A stretch of 44,803 nt of DNA from Solidesulfovibrio alcoholivorans DSM 5433 (GTDB lineage: Bacteria; Desulfobacterota; Desulfovibrionia; Desulfovibrionales; Desulfovibrionaceae), in NCBI RefSeq assembly GCF_000702665.1, contig NZ_JNJA01000023.1, positions 1 to 44,803 of the forward strand, in the 5' to 3' direction. Shown piece after piece: positions 1-15,299 of the stretch. Below the pieces are notes generated by a model. That model was not told the DNA's origin, made no database searches, and worked only from the letters and a program-made list of their open reading frames with translations. Each line of letters starts with the position of its first letter. Position 1 is the first letter of the stretch. Both the position numbers and the translations under genes were made by a program.

Positions 1-333
<333 letters not shown>

Positions 334-336
334 GCT

Positions 337-486
337 ATGCGGATCAATATCCAGTTGCAGTGCACCGAGTGCAAGCGCAAGAACTACGCCACGGAAAAGA
401 ACAAGAAAAACACCACCGGCCGCCTCGAAGTGAAGAAGTACTGCCCGTTCGACCACAAGCATACGGTCCATCGGGAAACGAAGTAG
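337..486 (+). CDS. rpmG: 50S ribosomal protein L33
   Basis: A 49-residue protein from ATG 337 to TAG 484-486, of normal L33 length. It begins MRINIQLQCTECKRKNY and ends HKHTVHRETK, as in L33, a small component of the large ribosomal subunit. Zinc-binding L33 forms carry two CxxC pairs. Here the first pair is intact (C9, C12), but the second is reduced to C36 followed by PFD, so one ligand Cys is absent and zinc binding is doubtful. It lies between tuf and tRNA-Trp, as in many deltaproteobacteria. Confidence 0.96.
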   Translation: MRINIQLQCTECKRKNYATEKNKKNTTGRLEVKKYCPFDHKHTVHRETK

Positions 487-507
487 CAAGGCGCCGGGTT
501 TAAACGC

Positions 508-583
508 AGGGCAGTAGCTCCAACGGTAGAGCATCGGACTCCAAATCCGAGGGCTGGGGGTTCGAATCCCTCCTGCCCTGCCA
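508..583 (+). tRNA. trpT: tRNA-Trp (anticodon CCA)
   Basis: A 76-base cloverleaf. The acceptor stem AGGGCAG pairs with CTGCCCT, followed by discriminator G and an encoded CCA end (581-583). The D stem is GCTC/GAGC, the anticodon stem TCGGA/TCCGA encloses the loop CTCCAAA with anticodon CCA, and the T loop is TTCGAAT. It is embedded between rpmG and secE, a common arrangement, and is probably co-transcribed with tuf. Confidence 0.97.
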
Positions 584-604
584 TTTTCGAACAAGGCGTA
601 GGTC

Positions 605-931
605 ATGGCCAAAGAAAAGACACAGGCGAATCCATCCGCGCAAGCCGCTCCCCAGGGCGACAAGCCGGCCAAGGCCAAGGCTTCCGCCAAGGCCGGGGCC
701 AAGGGCGTCGAAGCCGCGACGGGACAGCGCACGGGACTTATGGCGCGCATCGAGTCGGCCAAGGAGTTCTTCGAGCAGTCCAAGGTCGAACTCAAGAAGG
801 TCACTTGGCCCACGCGCCAGGAGACCGTCAAGACCGGCATCGCGGTCCTCGTGTTCAGCGTGATCATGGCCATTTACCTCGGCGTCGTCGACATGGCCCT
901 TTCCAGGCTTGTGGCGTTCATCCTCTCTTAA
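605..931 (+). CDS. secE: Preprotein translocase subunit SecE
   Basis: A 108-residue protein. SecE clamps SecY in the SecYEG protein-export channel of the inner membrane. The first ~45 residues are a low-complexity Ala/Lys/Gly extension. The conserved core follows: an amphipathic segment (ESAKEFFEQSKVELKKVTWPT) and one membrane span (TGIAVLVFSVIMAIYLGVVDM). The KKVTWPTRQE motif is the SecE hallmark. It is of the short, one-span type rather than the three-span E. coli form. Eleven bases separate it from nusG, the usual secE-nusG pair. Confidence 0.97.
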   Translation: MAKEKTQANPSAQAAPQGDKPAKAKASAKAGAKGVEAATGQRTGLMARIESAKEFFEQSKVELKKVTWPTRQETVKTGIAVLVFSVIMAIYLGVVDMALSRLVAFILS

Positions 932-942
932 CGGGAACGGTC

Positions 943-1509
943 ATGACAACGAACGAAGGCTCCGGCGACGAGCAGCGCGCCCCTGCGCGGTGGTACATCG
1001 TCCACACGTATTCCGGTTTCGAGAATCGCGTGGAACAGACCATCCGCGAGATGATGCGCACGGGCCAGGACGGCGGGAGCATCGAAGAAGTGGTCGTCCC
1101 CACCGAGAAGGTCATCGAACTGGTCAAGGGCGAGAAGAAGACGTCCACGCGCAAGTTCTATCCGGGATACGTCATGGTCAAGATGGCCATGAACGACAAC
1201 TCCTGGCACCTCGTCCAGTCCATCCCCCGCGTCACCGGCTTCATCGGCGGCAAGAACCAGCCGACGCCCATGCGCGACAGCGAGGCGGACAAGATCCTGA
1301 ATCTCATGGTCAGCCGCCAGGAACAACCCCGTCCCAAGTACCATTTCGAGCGGGGAGACGATGTCCGCGTCATCGACGGCCCCTTCGGCGGCTTCAACGG
1401 CGTGGTCGAGGACGTCAACTACGACAAGGGCAAGCTTCGCGTATCGGTTTCCATTTTCGGCCGCCAGACGCCGGTGGAACTGGATTTCGTGCAGGTGAGC
1501 AAAAACTAG
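943..1509 (+). CDS. nusG: Transcription termination/antitermination protein NusG
   Basis: A 188-residue protein from ATG 943. The frame stays open upstream, but that part overlaps secE and is not protein-like. NusG binds RNA polymerase and couples it to Rho or to ribosomal protein S10. The N-terminal NGN domain shows ARWYIVHTYSGFENRV and the turn FYPGYVMVKM. The C-terminal KOW domain shows GDDVRVIDGPFGGFNGVVEDV and ends in LDFVQVSKN. Length and order (secE-nusG-rplK) are standard. There is no obvious insertion or truncation. Confidence 0.98.
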   Translation: MTTNEGSGDEQRAPARWYIVHTYSGFENRVEQTIREMMRTGQDGGSIEEVVVPTEKVIELVKGEKKTSTRKFYPGYVMVKMAMNDNSWHLVQSIPRVTGFIGGKNQPTPMRDSEADKILNLMVSRQEQPRPKYHFERGDDVRVIDGPFGGFNGVVEDVNYDKGKLRVSVSIFGRQTPVELDFVQVSKN

Positions 1510-1543
1510 GGGCGGTTTCGCCTCTTTTCCGAGGATATTTACA

Positions 1544-1966
1544 ATGGCCAAGAAGATCACCGCCAAGGTCAAGCTGCAGCTTCCGGCCGGTTCCGCCAAC
1601 CCGTCCCCCCCGGTCGGTCCGGCGCTGGGCCAGCACGGCGTCAACATCATGGAATTCTGCAAGGCGTTCAATGCCAAGACGATGGACCAGAAGGGCACCA
1701 TCATCCCGGCCTTGATCACCATCTACGCCGACCGCTCTTTCACCTTTGTCACCAAGACTCCTCCGGCGCCTGTGCTCCTGATCAAGGCCGCCAAGATCGA
1801 GAAGGGCTCGGGCGAGCCCAACAAGACCAAGGTGGGCAAGGTCACCAAGGCTCAGATCGAGGAAATCGCCAAGCTCAAGCTCGTGGACATGTCGGCCAAC
1901 GATCTGGATGCGGCCTGCCGCTCCATTTCCGGAACCGCCCGCAGCATGGGTATCGAGATCGTCTAA
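1544..1966 (+). CDS. rplK: 50S ribosomal protein L11
   Basis: A 140-residue protein, close to the usual 141. L11 forms part of the GTPase-associated centre on 23S rRNA. The N-terminal domain has KLQLPAGSANPSPPVGPALGQHGVN, and the rRNA-binding C-terminal domain ends RSISGTARSMGIEIV. A GAGG ribosome-binding site lies before ATG 1544. It is followed by rplA after 29 bases. Confidence 0.98.
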   Translation: MAKKITAKVKLQLPAGSANPSPPVGPALGQHGVNIMEFCKAFNAKTMDQKGTIIPALITIYADRSFTFVTKTPPAPVLLIKAAKIEKGSGEPNKTKVGKVTKAQIEEIAKLKLVDMSANDLDAACRSISGTARSMGIEIV

Positions 1967-1995
1967 CCGGCGCGCGCGCAAGAGGTATTTTCGAG

Positions 1996-2703
1996 ATGGC
2001 CAAGCATGGAAAAAAATATCGCGAAGCGGTCAAGGATATTGACCTGCAGGCGAAATTCGACGTCAACGAGGCGATGGCCCTGACGGTCAAGACCGGTGTC
2101 GCCAAGTTTGACGAGACCGTTGACGTGGCCTTGTGCCTGGGCGTCAACCCCAAGTATTCCGACCAGATGGTGCGCGGCGCGGTGTCGCTGCCCCATGGCC
2201 TGGGCAAGACCGTGCGCGTGCTCGCCTTCTGCAAGGGCGACAAGGAGGCCGAGGCCCGCGAGGCCGGTGCCGACTTCGCCGGAGGCGACGACCTGATCGA
2301 AAAGATCAAGGGCGGCTTCCTGGACTTCGACAAGGCCGTGGCCACCCCGGACATGATGGCCACCGTGGGCAAGATCGGCAAGATCCTCGGCCCCCGCGGC
2401 CTCATGCCCAATGCCAAGACCGGCACCGTCACCTTCGACATCGGCAAGGCCGTGCAGGAACTCAAGGCCGGTAAGGTCGAGTTCAAGGTGGACAAGGCCG
2501 GCGTGCTGCATGTGCCGCTCGGCAAGCGCTCCTTCGGTCCCGAAAAGCTCCTGGACAACTTCCGGGCTCTGATCGACACCGTCATGCGCCTCAAGCCGTC
2601 CGCGGCCAAGGGCACCTACCTCCAGGCCATGGCCCTGGCCACGACCATGGGCCCCGGCATCAAGGTGGACACCCAGTCCGTGCGCAAACTGCTCGAGGGC
2701 TGA
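1996..2703 (+). CDS. rplA: 50S ribosomal protein L1
   Basis: A 235-residue protein of normal length. L1 binds the mobile L1 stalk of 23S rRNA and in many bacteria represses its own rplKA message. Family signatures are MAKHGKKYREA, PKYSDQMVRGAVSLPHG, GKIGKILGPRGLMPNAKTGTV and GKRSFGPEKLLDN. It ends with TGA at 2701-2703. A strong hairpin lies immediately downstream, before rplJ. Confidence 0.98.
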   Translation: MAKHGKKYREAVKDIDLQAKFDVNEAMALTVKTGVAKFDETVDVALCLGVNPKYSDQMVRGAVSLPHGLGKTVRVLAFCKGDKEAEAREAGADFAGGDDLIEKIKGGFLDFDKAVATPDMMATVGKIGKILGPRGLMPNAKTGTVTFDIGKAVQELKAGKVEFKVDKAGVLHVPLGKRSFGPEKLLDNFRALIDTVMRLKPSAAKGTYLQAMALATTMGPGIKVDTQSVRKLLEG

Positions 2704-2731
2704 TCCGCCCCGCGCAAAAATGCTCGTAATT

Positions 2732-2773
2732 GTCCCGGGCCAGAGGTACGTCCTCTGGCCGGGGACGATTTTT
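2732..2773 (+). terminator. Terminator-like hairpin between rplA and rplJ
   Basis: A near-perfect stem (2732-2746 with 2752-2766; one G-G mismatch) closes a five-base loop and is followed by GATTTTT. It has the shape of an intrinsic terminator or attenuator. It stands between rplKA and the L10 leader, so it could reduce read-through into rplJL-rpoBC or be a processing site. Position and shape are seen; function is inferred. Confidence 0.6.
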
Positions 2774-2794
2774 CGATATAAAACAGGGCATGAA

Positions 2795-2890
2795 AAGCGA
2801 GTCGAAGACAGCGGGTGGGGATGTTCCCCTTAATTTCCCGCCGAGACCCGGCTTTGGCTCACTTGAAGGCCCCCTAACCCGCATGTGGAG
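2795..2890 (+). promoter_or_regulatory. Ribosomal protein L10 leader (rplJ autoregulatory mRNA element)
   Basis: The stretch GAAGACAGCGGGTG (2804-2817), followed by TTAATTTCCCGCCGAGACC (about 2830-2848), matches the core I know from L10 leaders: a GAAGAC / GC-stem element with a later CCxGCCGAG strand able to pair with GCGGG. In this family the L10-L12 complex binds the leader and represses rplJL translation. The rplJ ribosome-binding site GGAGG (2887-2891) sits at its 3' edge. No covariance search was run. Confidence 0.7.
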
Positions 2891-2899
2891 GTAGGTACC

Positions 2900-3421
2900 G
2901 TGCAACGTGCGCAAAAAAACGAGATCGTCGAAAAAGTGCGCGCCAAGGCGGACCGGGCCGGCATTGCGGTGGTCACCGACTTTCGGGGCATGACGGTCGA
3001 GGAGATGACGGATCTGCGCGTCAAGCTCCGCGCCGCGGGTGTCGACTATCAGGTCGTCAAGAACACCCTGGCCCGCCTGGCGGTGAAAGACGGCGTCCAC
3101 GACGCACTCAAGGACCATCTGAAGGAGAACAACGCGATCGCCTTCGGATACGACGACCCCGTCGTCGCGGCCAAGGTCCTTGTGGATTACGCCAAGACCA
3201 GCAAGAAGTTCACGGTCAAACTCGCCAGCCTCTCGGGGAAGGTCATCGACGCGCAGGGCGTCACCGACCTCTCCAAGCTGCCGAGCAAGCCGGAACTGCT
3301 GGCCCAGGCGCTCGGCACCATGAACGCCGTCCCCACCAACCTTGTCAGCCTGTTCGCGAACACCATTCGCGGCATGCTGTACGCCCTTTCGGCCATCAAG
3401 GAAAAAAAGGAAGCAGCGTAA
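2900..3421 (+). CDS. rplJ: 50S ribosomal protein L10
   Basis: A 173-residue protein starting at GTG 2900, preceded by GGAGG (2887-2891) at good spacing. An in-frame GTG at 2885 exists but overlaps that ribosome-binding site, so I reject it. L10 anchors the L7/L12 dimers to the ribosomal stalk. Family features are MQRAQKNEIVEKV, VTDFRGMTVEEMTDLR, YQVVKNTLARLA and the C-terminal L12-binding helix ending IKEKKEAA. It is translated with rplL and autoregulated through the upstream leader. Confidence 0.96.
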   Translation: MQRAQKNEIVEKVRAKADRAGIAVVTDFRGMTVEEMTDLRVKLRAAGVDYQVVKNTLARLAVKDGVHDALKDHLKENNAIAFGYDDPVVAAKVLVDYAKTSKKFTVKLASLSGKVIDAQGVTDLSKLPSKPELLAQALGTMNAVPTNLVSLFANTIRGMLYALSAIKEKKEAA

Positions 3422-3466
3422 CCGCTCCGCTTCCGCCAAAGCCAACGTTCCAGGAGGAATTGATCC

Positions 3467-3859
3467 ATGTCCGAGATCACCAAAGAGCAGGTTGTCGATT
3501 TCATTGCCAATATGACCGTCCTCGAGCTCTCCCAGTTCATCAAGGAGCTTGAGGAGAAGTTCGGCGTTTCCGCCGCCGCCCCGGCCATGGGCATGATGAT
3601 GGCCGCTCCCGCCGGCGGTGGCGACGCCGCTCCGGCCGAGGAAGAGAAGACCGAGTTCGACGTCGTGCTGACCAACGCCGGCGGCAACAAGATCGCCGTC
3701 ATCAAGGTCGTGCGCGCCCTGACCGGCCTCGGGCTCAAGGAAGCCAAGGCCAAGGTCGACGAACTGCCTTCCGTCATCAAGGAAGCCGTGTCCAAAGCCG
3801 ACGCCGAGGAAGCCAAGAAGCAGCTGGATGAGTCCGGAGCGACCTGCGAAATCAAATAA
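3467..3859 (+). CDS. rplL: 50S ribosomal protein L7/L12
   Basis: A 130-residue protein with a strong AGGAGGAA site ahead of ATG 3467. L7/L12 is the multicopy stalk protein that recruits translation GTPases. It shows the N-terminal dimerisation helices, an Ala/Gly/Pro-rich hinge (about residues 38-60) and the C-terminal domain (EFDVVLTNAGGNKIAVIKVVR, LGLKEAKAKVDELP, ending GATCEIK). A terminator-shaped hairpin follows 27 bases downstream. Confidence 0.98.
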   Translation: MSEITKEQVVDFIANMTVLELSQFIKELEEKFGVSAAAPAMGMMMAAPAGGGDAAPAEEEKTEFDVVLTNAGGNKIAVIKVVRALTGLGLKEAKAKVDELPSVIKEAVSKADAEEAKKQLDESGATCEIK

Positions 3860-3885
3860 GCGCCCCGCGCTTTCGTTCTCGACGG

Positions 3886-3936
3886 AAAAGAGTGCCCCCT
3901 CCGCGCAGGGGCGGGGCGCTCTTTTCCCCTTTTTTG
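3886..3936 (+). terminator. Attenuator/terminator hairpin between rplL and rpoB
   Basis: A 13-bp stem (3886-3898 with 3913-3925; one G-T pair) with a 14-base loop is followed by CCCCTTTTTT (3926-3935). It has full intrinsic-terminator form. Because rpoB follows without a visible strong promoter, it probably works as a partial terminator that sets the ratio of ribosomal protein to RNA polymerase, as the rplL-rpoB attenuator does in E. coli. The rest of 3937-4082 shows no gene. Confidence 0.7.
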
Positions 3937-4082
3937 TCCGAGCACCGCTTTTCGAGGCCCACAGCCGGCCAGGCCGCCGGCACCCCGGGCGAAACAGGCG
4001 CAGCCGCGTCGCGCAAGGCCGATGACGGGCGTTTCCAAGGCCCGAGATCTTCCAACGTCGTAGCCCTGCAACAGAGGAAAAA

Positions 4083-8189
<4,107 letters not shown>

Positions 8190-8375
8190 CGTCGCGCCCG
8201 GGAACCCGCCGCCTCTCCCTCGCCTCGCGCGGGGGAGGGGGCCGGTGGGCCGACCCCGGGCCCGCCGCACCCCAGCCGCAAGGGCCTTCGACATAAGCTT
8301 CGCGTCCCAACCGCTGCGCCGTGCCTGCGGCGCAGCCAGCTGCGGGGAAGTCCTCCCGCCATACGAGGTAACCGT
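8190..8375 (+). other. rpoB-rpoC intergenic spacer
   Basis: This 186-base, very GC-rich spacer is longer than in most bacteria. It includes an imperfect CTCCC...GGGGGAG hairpin near 8213-8238 but no T tract. The rpoC ribosome-binding site GAGGT is at about 8365-8369. No open reading frame here looks like a protein. Confidence 0.5.
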
Positions 8376-12548
<4,173 letters not shown>

Positions 12549-12575
12549 CCTTCCGGCATCATCCCGAAACGCGAA

Positions 12576-12605
12576 GGGGACCCCGTGCTCGGGGTCCCCT
12601 TTTTG
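12576..12605 (+). terminator. Rho-independent terminator of the rpoBC operon
   Basis: A perfect 9-bp stem, GGGGACCCC (12576-12584) with GGGGTCCCC (12591-12599), encloses a six-base loop. TTTTT follows directly. It sits 27 bases after the rpoC stop and faces the convergent TPR gene. The remaining bases up to 12817 show no recognisable feature. Confidence 0.92.
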
Positions 12606-12817
12606 TATTGGTGACCAAGGCTCCGGAAAGTGCATAGGTTTCGGCCGGGTGCCTGCTTGTTCGCGCGGATCGTTCTGGCAGGGTCCCGCCAAACGGACGC
12701 GCGGGGCGTGGATACGGCCTTTCGGGTCTGGGGCGACTCGCACACTGTATGCGCGGCCACGGCGATGCGCCGGGACGTCCCTTGGCCCTGTGCCTTCGCG
12801 CCCCGGGCGAGACGGGG

Positions 12818-13552
12818 CTACAGTCCCGGCAGGGGCGCTTCGCGGGGAGGGCCGTCCCAGATGCGGGCGAGCAGACGCCTGGCTTCGGCGAGGTCGGGAT
12901 TTATGGCCAGGGCCTCGCGGGCGGCGGCTTCGGCTTCGGGCAGGCGCTTTTGCTCGTAGTAGACGCGGGCGATGTTGAGCAGGAGGTGGTCGTCGTCCTT
13001 GGACAGGTCGCGGGCGCGGAAGTAGTACTTGAGGGCTTCGTCAAACAGGCCCTTCTTGCGCAGGTTGATGCCGAATTCGTTGAACAGGTGCTTGTGCCGG
13101 GGCTCGAAGGCCTCCTCCATCCCGACGAGGCGGTCGAAGATGTAGACGGCCTTGTCCTTTTTATCGACGGCCAGGTAGACGAGCCCCAGGCCGAAGTTGG
13201 CCCGGATGTTCTCCTCGTCGATGCCCTTGACCTTGAGGTATTCCCGTTCCGCGTTGGCGTGCTTGGCCGTGGCCCGGTAGTGGTCGCCGACGAGCAGGGG
13301 CTGGCTCAAGAGTCGGTAGCTCAGGTCCGGTTCCAGATGGTAGTCCTCGAAGAGCTTCTTGCGGCTGATTTCAAACGGCTCGCCCTGGGGCTTGAAGTCC
13401 ATGTCCAGGCTCTGCACGCGGAAGCGGTCGCCCTCGAGCTCCTTGACGAACCAGTAGGTTTCCGAGAGTGCGGCCCGCTTGGTCGTGCCGAAGCCGACCT
13501 TGATCGTGGCCTTGAGGGAGAAGATGCCGGAGATGCGGGTTTCGCCGTCCAT
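12818..13552 (-). CDS. TPR-repeat protein, second gene of a two-gene operon
   Basis: A 244-residue cytoplasmic-looking protein starting at ATG 13552, two bases after the stop of the upstream receiver-TPR gene, so they are almost certainly co-translated. The first ~95 residues (MDGETRISGIFSLKATIKVGFG...) form a separate domain I do not recognise. Then come tetratricopeptide repeats, with clear units around GLGLVYLAVDKKDKAVYIFDRL, GINLRKKGLFDEALKYYFRA and ARVYYEQKRLPEAEAAAREAL. TPRs are protein-binding scaffolds; there is no enzyme motif. A partner role to the upstream protein is inferred from the coupling only. Confidence 0.85.
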   Translation of the reverse strand: MDGETRISGIFSLKATIKVGFGTTKRAALSETYWFVKELEGDRFRVQSLDMDFKPQGEPFEISRKKLFEDYHLEPDLSYRLLSQPLLVGDHYRATAKHANAEREYLKVKGIDEENIRANFGLGLVYLAVDKKDKAVYIFDRLVGMEEAFEPRHKHLFNEFGINLRKKGLFDEALKYYFRARDLSKDDDHLLLNIARVYYEQKRLPEAEAAAREALAINPDLAEARRLLARIWDGPPREAPLPGL

Positions 13553-13554
13553 GG

Positions 13555-14637
13555 TCAGTCGTCCCTCGCCAGGACGCCGGGGGTGTTGCCGGCTGCCGGC
13601 GACGCCTGCTCGGCGCCTGCGAGCGTATCGTATTGCCTGGCGCGCAGTCTGGCCAGGAGCTTTTTGGCTTCCTCGAATCCCGGACGCAGGGCGGCGGCCT
13701 GTTCCAGATGGCCTGCGGCCGCCTCGTAGTCCTTGGAGAAGATGCAGGCCTTGGCGATGTTGTAATGGAGATTCTCGTCTTCTGGCGTCAGCGTCAGGGC
13801 CTGGGTGTAGGCGTGCAACGCGCCGGCGTAGTCGCCGCGCTTGCGCAGGTCGATACCCATGGTGTTGTAGGGGTTGACCGCGTCGGGGTTGGCTTCGAGG
13901 ATTTCGGCGAAAAGTTCCTTGAGCTCGTCCAGGCGATCCTGCATGGCGAGGATGGCCGCCGATTTGTCGAGACAGGCGCGGAAATTCGCTTCGTCGCCCT
14001 TGCCCTTGTAGGCGTAGGCCATGCCCTTGTAGGCCTCGGCGTACATGGAATTGAGCGCCACGGCCTTGTTGAAGGCCAGGATCGCCTTGCCGTATTTGTG
14101 GCGGTGCAGGTAGTCCATGCCCTTGTTGAAATAGGTCGTGGCCTCGTTTTCCTCTTCCACGATCTCGGTGAATTCCTCGATGGCCTCGTCGAAGCGGCCC
14201 TGGCGCACGAGTTCGTTGGCGCTCGCGAACTGTTCGATTTCGATTGCGTCGCCGCCGAGGCTGTCGCAGGCCATGCGCAGGTGGCGTTCGAGGGTCTCCA
14301 GCGAGTAGGGGCGGATCACGTAGCCGTTGCAGCCGGCGGCGATGGCCCCGAGCACGCTTTTGAGGTTGCTTTCCCGGGTGACCATGACCGCCGGGAGCAG
14401 CTGCGGCCGGGCGGCCTTGCGGATGGCCCGCAGGCAGGCGCTGCCGTCCATGTCCTTGACGGCCGCGTCGATGAGCAGGAGCTGCACGGCGTGTTGGCGC
14501 ACCGGCTCCAGCACGTCTTCGACGTCGTCGAACACCTGCACGCTGCCGACGTTGAGCTTGATGCAGCTTTGCCTGTCCCGACTGGCGTGATGCTGGTTGT
14601 TTGTCAGGATGGCGATGGAGATTGCTTGGTTGTCCAT
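13555..14637 (-). CDS. Degenerate receiver domain fused to TPR repeats
   Basis: A 360-residue protein. I chose ATG 14637 (MDNQAISIAIL) because the receiver fold starts there; the open frame extends to 14706. Residues 5-125 fit a response-regulator receiver. The likely acceptor Asp57 is present in LLLIDAAVKDMDG and Thr87 in PAVMVTRES. The N-terminal acidic pair is replaced by NN (13-14), and the conserved Lys is Arg109 (VIRPYS). About four or five TPR units follow from residue ~145, including KGMDYLHRHKYGKAILAFNKA and MGIDLRKRGDYAGALHAYTQA. It may be a signal-linked scaffold; phosphorylation ability is uncertain. Confidence 0.85.
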   Translation of the reverse strand: MDNQAISIAILTNNQHHASRDRQSCIKLNVGSVQVFDDVEDVLEPVRQHAVQLLLIDAAVKDMDGSACLRAIRKAARPQLLPAVMVTRESNLKSVLGAIAAGCNGYVIRPYSLETLERHLRMACDSLGGDAIEIEQFASANELVRQGRFDEAIEEFTEIVEEENEATTYFNKGMDYLHRHKYGKAILAFNKAVALNSMYAEAYKGMAYAYKGKGDEANFRACLDKSAAILAMQDRLDELKELFAEILEANPDAVNPYNTMGIDLRKRGDYAGALHAYTQALTLTPEDENLHYNIAKACIFSKDYEAAAGHLEQAAALRPGFEEAKKLLARLRARQYDTLAGAEQASPAAGNTPGVLARDD

Positions 14638-14933
14638 GGCGTCTCGCAGTGGCCGAAGCGCTTGAGTATCCTGAGTGAGGCGCAACTGTACGGCGGCATC
14701 CCGCAAGACTCGGGCAGGACCGGAGTCGGTGCGACGCGACGTCCGGGGCCTGGCGTCGCCGCTCCTTTGTGTTACGCGCGCACGCCGTGTCGCGTTCCTG
14801 GCGCGATGCTGCGTCCGCAGGCGTCACGAGGCGGCAGTTCCCTTGCAGCCGGGGAAAAAAACGGTGCGCAATCCCGTGCCGGAAACCGTAACATGGGCGC
14901 ACGCCGAAACCAAGAGGCTTTGACCCTGCATAT

Positions 14934-14972
14934 CCGTGCGTACGCACGGGCGTTTTGCCGACATGCCGGCAA
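14934..14972. repeat. Two adjacent palindromes, possible operator
   Basis: A perfect 16-base palindrome, CCGTGCGTACGCACGG (14934-14949), is followed five bases later by an 18-base near-palindrome, TTGCCGACATGCCGGCAA (14955-14972), broken by one pair. Two dyads this close, in the gap upstream of the receiver-TPR operon, suggest binding sites for dimeric regulators. The regulator is unknown. Confidence 0.4.
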
Positions 14973-15226
14973 TTTGGCGTCCGCGCGCAAGGATTGTCGT
15001 AACCGCGAGGGGCGCGGCGCGTGCGATGCGGCGCGGCGCGGGGCTTTGCGGCGCGGCACGGACCGTGCAACGTCCCGTCGCATCGGGAGCCCCGACAGGG
15101 GACCATGGGCCGGCCGTGCCGGACCGCTTCGCGGCGACTGGGGAGCGCCGCGACCTGGAGGGATTCCCGATGGCCGCAGCCTGGGCAGGGCGTTTGCGGG
15201 AAACCGCAGCGCCGGCGCGGCCGAAG

Positions 15227-15252
15227 CGGGGGGCCTTCGGGCCCCCCGTTTT
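15227..15252 (+). terminator. Hairpin with T tract on the + strand, no gene upstream
   Basis: The 9-bp stem CGGGGGGCC (15227-15235) pairs with GGCCCCCCG (15240-15248) around TTCG, followed by TTTT on the + strand. On the minus strand the stem is followed by CTTCGG, with no T run. It lies 52 bases past the DUF2207 stop and may still end that minus-strand transcript. The better tail, however, points to + strand transcription from the gap. Confidence 0.5.
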
Positions 15253-15299
15253 GCGTGGGGCCTGCCGCGCACGGTCGCGGGCGGACGCGTCGCGTCCCG

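Larger units (their letters stand above)
14638..15299. other. 662-base non-coding gap with tandem palindromes
   Basis: No convincing protein gene lies here on either strand. The region separates the end of the lemA-DUF2207 unit from the start of the receiver-TPR operon, both on the minus strand, so it should hold the promoter of the latter. It contains two palindromes (14934-14949 and 14955-14972) and a hairpin with a T tract on the + side (15227-15252), reported separately. I could not match it to RNase P RNA, tmRNA or SRP RNA motifs. Confidence 0.5.

Noticed and set aside
14850..14890. A sigma-54 promoter (minus strand GGCACG ... TTGC) ahead of the receiver-TPR operon
   Set aside because: The spacing between the GG and GC elements is one base too short, and the first T is C, so it does not meet the -24/-12 rule.
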